DNA from: Saprospiraceae bacterium
GTDB taxonomy: Bacteria > Bacteroidota > Bacteroidia > Chitinophagales > Saprospiraceae
Length of the DNA: 64,000 nt
NCBI GenBank assembly: GCA_020848695.1
Contig: JADLHT010000035.1
Location: 60,696 to 124,695 of the forward strand
Reading direction: 5' to 3'
Part shown: positions 53,241 through 61,800 of the stretch, piece by piece
Layout: every line of letters begins with the position of its first letter
How positions within the stretch are numbered: position 1 is the stretch's first letter
Notes under the pieces: model-generated
Databases searched by the model: none
Told to the model about the DNA's origin: nothing
Seen by the model: only the letters and a program-made list of their open reading frames with translations
Made by a program: the position numbers and the translations under genes

Positions 53241-54806
53241 ATGAAAAGAAGACAATTTATACATACAGTTCCGGTAACAATTGGAGGAATGTCTTTAAGT
53301 GCTTATGCTACCAGTCCTCTCATAAGATCGATGTCCGCAAATTTATATGATACGGATCGAGTACTGATTGTAGTTCAACTGAACGGAGGTAATGATGGAT
53401 TAAATACTATTATTCCGTTGGATCAGTATGACACCTTATATAAGTTTAGAGATAATCTATTGATGCCTCAGGATAAAGTTTTAAAACTAAATGACAAGAC
53501 CGGAATTCATCCGGCTATGCACCGATTCAAACAGATGTTTGACGACAATCAACTTGCTGTTATTCAAAGTGCCGGCTATCCCAGTTTTAATTTCTCTCAT
53601 TTCAGAGCTTCAGACATATGGGTAAGTGGTTCGGGATCAAAAGATGATCTAAATTCAGGCTGGTTAGGTAGATATATTAACTATGAATATCCTAATTATC
53701 CGGTTGGATTTCCTAATCCTACAATGCCGGATCCACCTGCTATTAGAATTGGTTCAAATGTTGGATTGGGACTTCAAAACAATAATATTAATATGGGTAT
53801 CTCAATTAACAATACAAATGACCCATTAAATCTTGCTTCTAATATCTATAGAGATCCGGTTAGCAGTGACTGTAAAGGAAAAGAAGTTGCCTATATTAGA
53901 GAGATCCAGAGACAGACTGATAAATTTGGGGATGTCGTACAAGGAGCAGCAACTAAAGGAAAAAACATGTCATCACTTTATGCCACTTCAGGAAATTCTT
54001 TATCTGATGCTTTAAAAATTGTTGCTAAGCTAATTTCAGGTGGTCTCAAGACTAGAATTTACTGGGTAAATTTAGGTGGTTTTGATACTCATTCTGCTCA
54101 AGTTGCTGCAGATAGAACTACCGGATCGCATGCCAATTTGTTGGGGAGGGTTTCAGATGCAATCTATGCGTTTATGGATGATATGAAACTGCAAGGATTT
54201 GAAGATAGGGTTGTGGGTATGACTTTTTCTGAATTTGGACGAAGAGTAAAATCCAATGCTTCCGGCGGTACTGACCATGGTGCTGCACAACCTATGTTTG
54301 TATTTGGTAAAAAAATAATTCCTGGAGTATTAGGAGTCAATCCAATAATTGATCCTAATTCCAATGTGAGTTCAAATGTTCCGATGCAATATGATTTCAG
54401 ATCAGTTTATGCAAGCTTCTTAAAAGATTGGTTCTGTGTTCCAAATGCAGATTTAGAGTCAATAATGCTGTATAAGTTACAGGCATTGCCCGTTCTTGAT
54501 GCAGGAAATTGTATTCCAACGGATACACATGAACAGAATAACAAGGCAGGTGAGAATCTTATCTATGCTTATCCAAATCCTTTTGTTGAAAGGACCAATA
54601 TTAAGTTTGAAAGTAAAGGAGGATACGCCTTGATTCAGGTGTTTAATAATGCAGGAGTCTTGGTTAAAGACCTTTATAGTGGTGAGCTTCCGGAAGGATC
54701 CTATAAACAAGATCTGGATCTTGGAACCGCACCAAATGGAATTTATTATATAAGAGTTCAAACAGGAATTTATCAACAAGTTAAAGCAATTCATAAAGTA
54801 AATTAG
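53241..54806 (+). CDS. DUF1501 domain protein with T9SS type A tag
   Basis: 521 aa. The N-terminus MKRRQFIHTVPVTIGGMSLS has a twin-arginine-like RR and a hydrophobic core. The DUF1501 region, related to the sulfatase/alkaline-phosphatase fold, shows VVQLNGGNDGLNTIIP, FSHFRASDIW, NLGGFDTHS, EFGRRVKSNASGGTDHGAAQ. The last ~70 residues are a type A sorting domain (AYPNPFVERTNIKF ... GIYYIRVQTG). Partner of the DUF1800 protein upstream, with 27 bp between. Exported; the exact reaction is unknown. Confidence 0.93.
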   Translation: MKRRQFIHTVPVTIGGMSLSAYATSPLIRSMSANLYDTDRVLIVVQLNGGNDGLNTIIPLDQYDTLYKFRDNLLMPQDKVLKLNDKTGIHPAMHRFKQMFDDNQLAVIQSAGYPSFNFSHFRASDIWVSGSGSKDDLNSGWLGRYINYEYPNYPVGFPNPTMPDPPAIRIGSNVGLGLQNNNINMGISINNTNDPLNLASNIYRDPVSSDCKGKEVAYIREIQRQTDKFGDVVQGAATKGKNMSSLYATSGNSLSDALKIVAKLISGGLKTRIYWVNLGGFDTHSAQVAADRTTGSHANLLGRVSDAIYAFMDDMKLQGFEDRVVGMTFSEFGRRVKSNASGGTDHGAAQPMFVFGKKIIPGVLGVNPIIDPNSNVSSNVPMQYDFRSVYASFLKDWFCVPNADLESIMLYKLQALPVLDAGNCIPTDTHEQNNKAGENLIYAYPNPFVERTNIKFESKGGYALIQVFNNAGVLVKDLYSGELPEGSYKQDLDLGTAPNGIYYIRVQTGIYQQVKAIHKVN

Positions 54807-54870
54807 CCATTCTAATTCTTTTTATTATCTGCTAGATAAAAGTTTCTTCTCAATAAATCAGAATGAAAAA

Positions 54871-54895
54871 GGGTCTTCAAAGAAGGCCCTTTTTT
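54871..54895 (+). terminator. Intrinsic terminator after the DUF1800/DUF1501 operon
   Basis: Stem GGGTCTTC (54871-54878) with GAAGGCCC (54882-54889), 3-nt loop, T-run to 54895. It lies 64 bp after the DUF1501 stop codon. Confidence 0.85.
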
Positions 54896-55372
54896 GTGAT
54901 AAATTAAAATCGTCCTTTAATAATTGGGTTAAACCATCACTTCAATTAGGATTGAAATTTCGTTGAACCAATTTTGGAAATTGGCTTTACAGAACTTAAT
55001 AGATTGGTAAATTTATTTGGAATTAGTACTAAATTTTAGGCGAAATTTATGAATGGGGCTCATCTTCAAATAGTCCAGAATTCAATTCATTTTTATAAAT
55101 TAATAAGCAAATTAGCAGGCAAATTATTTTTTTCATCTAAAGTTATTTTCCAGTTCTTATTTACATACGAAGAATTGATCATTATGGATCCTTTGTTTTG
55201 CTTATTTCTTAATCTTACTAAGATTTTATAAGTAGCTTGGATAAGATAAATATATTACATTTGAGACTTAAATTAAGGCAAAATTCATTTCAAAAATTAG
55301 AGTTAAATTCTAAGTTACACATTTAATATGCAATTGACTGTCAGTTTAGATTTTTCAAAATATTTTTAATCT
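54896..55372. other. Intergenic before the amine-oxidase-like gene
   Basis: 477 bp without a believable gene; a 60-codon frame at 55049 has no supporting features. No tRNA, repeat or strong hairpin seen. Confidence 0.5.
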
Positions 55373-57100
55373 ATGAAAGTCATCAATTTCTATAAAAACA
55401 GTAAATTGAATTACAAATCTTATTTTATTAGATTAATCTCATTGGTTATAATATTAGTTCATTGTTCAACTCCTCCTTTAGCTAATTCAGAAGAACCCAA
55501 TTTGATAATAAAGAGGAAATCAGTAATCGAAGAAGCACTGAATAAAACTATTCCGGTGATTGAGTTGATGGATTCTTCCAAATCAGAAATTGCAGAATGG
55601 CAGGAGATTTTTCTAAATGATGCAAGAATGAAAGAATATTTTTTTGCATATCCGAATGATCAAAAAATGCTGAATGAGATATTTTCAGTTTCTTTAGCAA
55701 GAACTTCAGATATTCCGTCAGGTCTTACACAATGCGCCAATGGAAATTGTATTAGAATAGAAATGTATAATTATGCACGCAATATTTCCATTATCGGACT
55801 TGTAAGTAAATCTGAAAAGAAATTGTTGCATTTGGCTTCTTATAAAGAAACACAGCCAGATCTTCCACCACATCTGGTTCAACTTGCAAACTATATTGCC
55901 CGGCATGATACTTCTGTAATTCATGCATATGGAGAAAATTATAATACACAGGAACCTTTAATGTCTGGAACTAAAACAGCTTTAAATAGAACTAAATGTC
56001 AGCGATCCAAACATCTCTGTGTATCTCCTACATTTATTAAGGGAAGTAAGGCTTTATGGGTAATTGTGGATCTAACCGATTTGAACGTAGCTGGTGTCCG
56101 ATGGACTGATGTTGGTGAGACCGGTATGGCAGTTACGCAACGTTCAGCTCAGAATGACAAGATTATGGAATGCTTTTGTGATAAATTGACATCTGTAGAT
56201 AAAGAGGGTTGGAAATTTACCTATTCCATGACCAGATCAGACGGACTGATGATTTCTGATATTTCTTATAAAGGTGTGAAATATTTTAATCAAGTTAAAT
56301 TAGTTGATTGGCATGTGAGTTATTCAAAGGTAGAGGGGTTCGGATATAGTGATGCTATAGGTTGTCCGGAATTTTCAACAGCAGCAGTACTTGCCATAGA
56401 ACCACCTTATTTCGAAGCGATAGTTCAAAATAATGACACCACTGGTTTTCTTATTGGACAAAGTTATTATAGCGAAGGATGGCCTACACCCTGTAATTAT
56501 AACTATCATCAATATTTTGAATTTTATAAAGATGGAAGATTCCGTCCGGTAATGGGAAGTATTGGAAGAGGATGCGGAAACAATGGAATGTATAGACCTG
56601 TAACTCGAATTAGCATAGCGGGTACAAATACAAACTTATTGGAGTACAAAAATGGATCGTGGAATAAATGGACTAAAGAAAAATGGGCATTGCAATCCGA
56701 ATCAGATATTTATGATAAGGATCATCAATGGTTTAAAATTGAAAGATCAGGAGAAACACCAATTGCAATTCTAGCCAACACAGGACAAATGAGAGATCAA
56801 GGGAGAGGAGATCATGCTTATGTATATGCGACAAAAAGGCATTTAGATTTGGATGAGGGTGAAAGCGATCTTCCTACAATTGGACCCTGTTGTAATCAGG
56901 ATTATCATCAAGGTCCGGAAAAATTTATCAATGATGAATCTATTGAAAACTCAGAGATTGTATTTTGGTATGTTGCTCAGATTGAGAACGATGACACAAA
57001 AGGCAAAGAGTATTGTTGGGCAGAATCAATTCTTAAAAACGGCGTCTATGTTCCTGTAATATATCCGTGTTATTCAGGACCTATGTTCAAACCATTATAG
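55373..57100 (+). CDS. Exported protein distantly like copper amine oxidase
   Basis: 575 aa. A signal segment (about 20-38) includes HCSTPP, which may be a lipoprotein Cys. The middle recalls the catalytic domain of copper amine oxidases: WKFTYSMTRSDGLMISDISY (compare the family's W-x-F-...-EGL strand), VDWHVSYSKVEGFG, and YNYHQYFEFYKDGRFRPVMG followed by an NNGMYRP segment. The TPQ-forming Asn-Tyr-Asp/Glu site was not found with certainty, and many Cys residues are extra. The call is a distant-similarity inference. An operon with the 301-aa gene one base later supports a joint surface function. Confidence 0.45.
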   Translation: MKVINFYKNSKLNYKSYFIRLISLVIILVHCSTPPLANSEEPNLIIKRKSVIEEALNKTIPVIELMDSSKSEIAEWQEIFLNDARMKEYFFAYPNDQKMLNEIFSVSLARTSDIPSGLTQCANGNCIRIEMYNYARNISIIGLVSKSEKKLLHLASYKETQPDLPPHLVQLANYIARHDTSVIHAYGENYNTQEPLMSGTKTALNRTKCQRSKHLCVSPTFIKGSKALWVIVDLTDLNVAGVRWTDVGETGMAVTQRSAQNDKIMECFCDKLTSVDKEGWKFTYSMTRSDGLMISDISYKGVKYFNQVKLVDWHVSYSKVEGFGYSDAIGCPEFSTAAVLAIEPPYFEAIVQNNDTTGFLIGQSYYSEGWPTPCNYNYHQYFEFYKDGRFRPVMGSIGRGCGNNGMYRPVTRISIAGTNTNLLEYKNGSWNKWTKEKWALQSESDIYDKDHQWFKIERSGETPIAILANTGQMRDQGRGDHAYVYATKRHLDLDEGESDLPTIGPCCNQDYHQGPEKFINDESIENSEIVFWYVAQIENDDTKGKEYCWAESILKNGVYVPVIYPCYSGPMFKPL

Positions 57101-57101
57101 T

Positions 57102-58007
57102 ATGTTTAGAATTAGAGTTATCTGTCTTGGATTCCTAATAGGTATGCACATTAAGTTGCTTGCACAACTAGATCAGTGTAAAGGAGTACCTCAGTATATG
57201 ATGAGAATGGGATTTAATCCACAACAATCTTTTCTTTCAAGCTCAGAAAAGTTTATCATGGGATTGGTATTACTTCAAACAGAACAATCCGGTAATCCTA
57301 ATTCAAGAGTTGTAAAACGAATCCAGAAGGAGAGTTGGAAGAATAAAGGGTATCTTGGAGCAATCAGTACAGATGAGAAAGGTAACTCTTATGTACTTCC
57401 AACAGCAAATGTCAATATGCTTTACAATAAACCTGAATTTCAAAACTCAATTTATAAATTAGATTCTGAAACAGGAGAATTGGAACTATTTATTAACTTG
57501 CCGACAAGTATTCTTCCCGGAGCAAAAAATCCATTTGGATTATTGGGTAGTTTTTATGATTGCAGCAGTCGCAATTTGATTGTAAGTTCAGTAGCAGGAA
57601 GCGATGAAAAAAATGAAATAGGGAAGGTTTATGCCGTAGACGTAATTCGCAAAACGTATAAAATATTAATTGAAGATAAAGATATATATGGTCTTGCAAT
57701 CCAAAATATTCAGGGAAAAAAGTATCTGTTTCTTTCCTCTGCCCGCACGGGCGATTTGTTTTCAATAGAATTAGACCAACAATTGAATCCAAAAGGGAAA
57801 TTGAAAAGAGAGCTTTCCATTCAAGGACTTGGACCTCGAGGAGACGATCGGATCAGAAAGATTCGATTCAATTCTAATGGACAAATGCAGTTGTTCACTG
57901 CAATGTTTTATTTTAATCTTACAGCACCCAGCGAAGTTCAGAAAGGGACAATGTTGTATCAATGGAATAGTGTTAAAAAACAGTGGTTTCTTGTGAAAGA
58001 AGAATAA
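57102..58007 (+). CDS. Exported propeller-like partner protein
   Basis: 301 aa, ATG one base after the previous stop. Signal peptide about 1-21 (ending LLAQ). The rest is beta-rich with SMP-30/propeller-like strands (KGYLGAISTDEKGNSYVLPT, NSIYKLDSETGELELF, VYAVDVIRKTYKILIEDKD, LFLSSARTGDLFSIEL). No sorting domain at the C-terminus. Probably periplasmic or surface, working with the amine-oxidase-like product. No defined enzyme family. Confidence 0.6.
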   Translation: MFRIRVICLGFLIGMHIKLLAQLDQCKGVPQYMMRMGFNPQQSFLSSSEKFIMGLVLLQTEQSGNPNSRVVKRIQKESWKNKGYLGAISTDEKGNSYVLPTANVNMLYNKPEFQNSIYKLDSETGELELFINLPTSILPGAKNPFGLLGSFYDCSSRNLIVSSVAGSDEKNEIGKVYAVDVIRKTYKILIEDKDIYGLAIQNIQGKKYLFLSSARTGDLFSIELDQQLNPKGKLKRELSIQGLGPRGDDRIRKIRFNSNGQMQLFTAMFYFNLTAPSEVQKGTMLYQWNSVKKQWFLVKEE

Positions 58008-58857
58008 AGCAGTAATTTTAGATAAACGTTTACTGCCCCGCTTAACTTCCAATTCATCATCTTTATACAATCTTATAGTCTAAATTCAATACGAATTTTG
58101 TTAATACAAGCATCGGTGTAATCAATCTATTCATAGTTTCTGATATCCTGAAAGTTCTGTACAGCTTAAAAAACTTTACAAAAACTGATTCAATTATTAA
58201 TTTCTGTCAATAACTTGTATTTATTTAAATATGTAAAAATAGCAAAATGAGTTGATTAAAAATTTAATAAATTAAATGTATTAATAGGCATATTATATTC
58301 AAAAAATAGTATATTTCTTTGCCACTGGTTTAGTCGTATACTAGAATTTTTGTATACGTTTCTTTCGATGTTCAGATTTAATTTGAGGATAGAAAGGAAA
58401 AAGCCGGATTTGGAATTTAGTGTTGATTTTTCTCAAAATAATGGAAGCTACAAAACAACTCTGCAGAGCAAATGCAGGCATTTATGCCTTATAGCAGATA
58501 CAGATTCTTTGTATTTGTGTTTTCCAATAATTATAGAGGGGAGTCAAGAATAATTTAGATTTAGTCAGGCTTTAGCTTGATTCAATTATATAGGTTTTGA
58601 TTAATATTAAACTACGCAATTGACTCGAAATAGAACTACTTTCTCAGCATACCTAACGCAAATTAAATCTTATGTGGACTTAATGGTATTCATAATGTTC
58701 ACATTAAATCTCTTTGATCTATTTATAGAGGTAGAACTAAAGATTATAAATCATTGGAATAGCAATGATTTATTTCTATTGAGTAAATTACCTATTTCAG
58801 GAACCCCACAATTCTACTCAGAAAATTTAAATCTCAATTACCAATAATATTCAAATT
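58008..58857. other. Long intergenic region upstream of the giant surface protein
   Basis: 850 bp, AT-rich. Two short frames (58350 and 58620) have TTG starts, no domains and no neighbours, and are left out. A 7-bp inverted repeat CGTATAC/GTATACG occurs at 58335-58341 and 58352-58358, which could be an operator. No RNA gene seen. Probably the control region of the next gene. Confidence 0.5.
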
Positions 58858-61800
58858 ATGAAAGCTTTATTTCAAATTAAAAGCAACTTTCAAAAACTAC
58901 ATCATTCAATAAGCTTTGTACAGCTTATTGTTATGATTTTTGGTTTCTGTTTACAAACGAATGTCTTATTTGGTCAAACTGTCAAAACCGAAAAAGCTGT
59001 AACATCAGGATGTTACTTTTACGGAGGAGCCAGTAAGACAACTATTAGCGTTCAGGTTGGTTGGACAGGTGCCATAAACGGAGATGTTATCAAAGTTGTT
59101 TTAGATGGTTCTACAACTCGTAATATCAAGCCGGAATCATTCTATGATCCGGGAACAGGATCTGCGATTGCCGGTCCAATGGTAACTCCACAGGTTGTTG
59201 CATTTGAAATAAACGCTGATGGGGTTTCCCATCAAATTGAAGTAAATCTTTATTCTTCTACCAATGTACTCAAAGCTTCCGCTACGGATGTATTTGTTAC
59301 TGTACCGGGACCATGTGCTCCTATAGCATGTACCGGAGCCGCCTTGGGAGGAATGGTATATTTAGATAATGACGCCGATGGAGTACATGATCCGGGAGAG
59401 ACTCAAGGAATCGAAAATGTAAGCATAACGGCAACTGATAAAAATGGAATTACGTATTCTGCAACTTCAGATGGATATGGAAGGTATGCCTTTAGTGCGG
59501 CTTTAGGTAATAACATACCGGGAGCTAATTTTCCGGTAAGGCTTGAATTTACCAATTGGCCTGCAAATGTATTCGGCAATTCAGGTCCATCTTTATCGGG
59601 TAATAAATCAAGCGTCAGATTTATAAGCTCAGCTTCTTGTAGTGTAGATTGTGGTGGAGTATATCCATTAAATTATTCTCAATCCAATCCTACAATATTT
59701 AATAATATTTATACCAATGGAGATCCACTTGCTGGAGGAACAGCCGGAACCGAACCAGGATTGATTGCTCACGCTTATAATAACAATACGGATTTCAACT
59801 TCACAACAATTGTACAAACTAAATCTCTAGGTAGTGTCTGGGCAAAGGCCTGGAATAAGTTTGAAAAGAAACTTATGGTTTCAGCAATATTAAAGCGACA
59901 CGTTGGATTAGGTCCTTTGGGATTAGGTGGATTGTATCTATTAGATTATACCAATCCCGGATCTCCTGTATTCAGCCAATTTATGGATATCACTACGATC
60001 GGGATAGATCTTGGGCAGGCATCTGTTCCAACAAATGCAGGTAGAGGACTACCAGCTAATAAAAATACACCAAACAAAGATCAGGCAGTATTCGGACTGG
60101 TTGGTAAAGTAGGTATTGGTAATATGGATTTTTCAGAGGACGGAAATATGCTATATTTTGTAAATCTGTATGACCGAAAAGTTTATTCCATAAATTTAAC
60201 CAATTATTGGAATACCGGAACTAAGCCCACAGCCAGTGATGTAACCTCGTACGACATTCCCAACCCTAACTGTACGGGTGGTGAAAGAAGGCCATTTGCA
60301 TTAAAAGTTTATAATGGAATCATGTATGTTGGACTGGTATGCGACGGCAGTACAAGCGGTAAGTCAAATATGGTAGGATATGTTAAAGGAATGGATCTTA
60401 CAACTAACAGTTGGTTTGATGTATTTGATTTTCCACTTACCTATCCAAAAGGATACCCGGATCAACAGGACGGATCCAAAGTTGGATGGTATAGATGGAG
60501 TGACAATATCTCAGAAGTTTGGGATGGTGGACCAATATTGCACCCAGTTCCGATCTTGTCAGATATTGAGTTTGATCTGGATGGGACCATGGTTCTTGCA
60601 TTAATGGATAGAACACCAATGCAGATGGGTAATGAAAACTTTGATAATCCACCTTTAACGGGTGGAGGATTTATTGCTACAGGAGGTGATGTACTTCGTG
60701 CGTATTATTCAAACGGAACATATGTATTGGAAAATGCAGCAAAAGCCGGTCCCAACGTGGGATACTTTCCAACAAATAACCAGGGTCCCGGTTTTGGTGA
60801 ATTTTATAATGATAATATAGATGGTGGTGTAAAGTATCATACTGAGATGGTAACCGGTGGTCTAGTGTTAGTTCCCGGATCAGGAGAAGTATTGGCAGGA
60901 ATGGTTGACCCGAATTTCTATGCCGGTGGACCCTTATATGCTAATGGTATAAGAAGATTAAGTAACACAACCGGAAATCATACAGGAGGCTTCACCTATG
61001 TTGCTGGTAATGATGTTGATAATTTTGGAAAGGGAATTGGTATCGGTGATATGGAAGCCGCAACGAATAGCTTAAATTATTTAGAACTTGGTAATTACGT
61101 CTGGAGAGATGCCGATGCTGATGGTATTCAGGATCCTGCAGAAACAGGAATTTCCGGAATTGATTTAAAAATATATAAATCTTCAGACGGATCTTTAATC
61201 GGATCTGTAACTACGGATGCCAATGGTAATTATTATTTTTCTACCTTAAATGGGCTAACGATATTGCCTAATACTGATTACTGCATTCTAGCGGGTGTAG
61301 GGCAGTATAATACACTAACAGGTAAAATTACTTTAGGAGGAATTACTTATTCCTTAACAGCATTCAATACGGGTCAAGGTGGAAATCCGGACTTGAATGA
61401 TAATGACTTTAGCGGATCCAATGTTTCAACCGCACTTGGAGCAAGACCTGCCGGATATCCACAGTTTTGTGTCAAAACAGGAGATTATGGATATATCAAT
61501 CATACCATTGATATGGGTCTGATTCCTTGTGCAATTACAGGAACCGCAACTCCGGGAACATGTAAAGACAACGGAACGCCGTATAATCCTGCGGATGATT
61601 ATTTTCAGGTAGTAGTCAATTCTACCAATGCAGCAGGTGGTCCCTCTAATATGTATGAAGTTGTTTATAATAATACAGTAATTGGTACTGGTACTTATGG
61701 TACAAGTATTACAATAGGAACATCTACAACGCCTCCGTTTAAACCGGATGGAAGTTCAACCTACGAACTACAAATCAGAGATAAAGATTTTCCGGATTGT

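Noticed and set aside
58350..58847. Two short frames (67 and 75 codons) before the giant surface-protein gene
   Set aside because: TTG starts, no motifs, and in a probable control region.
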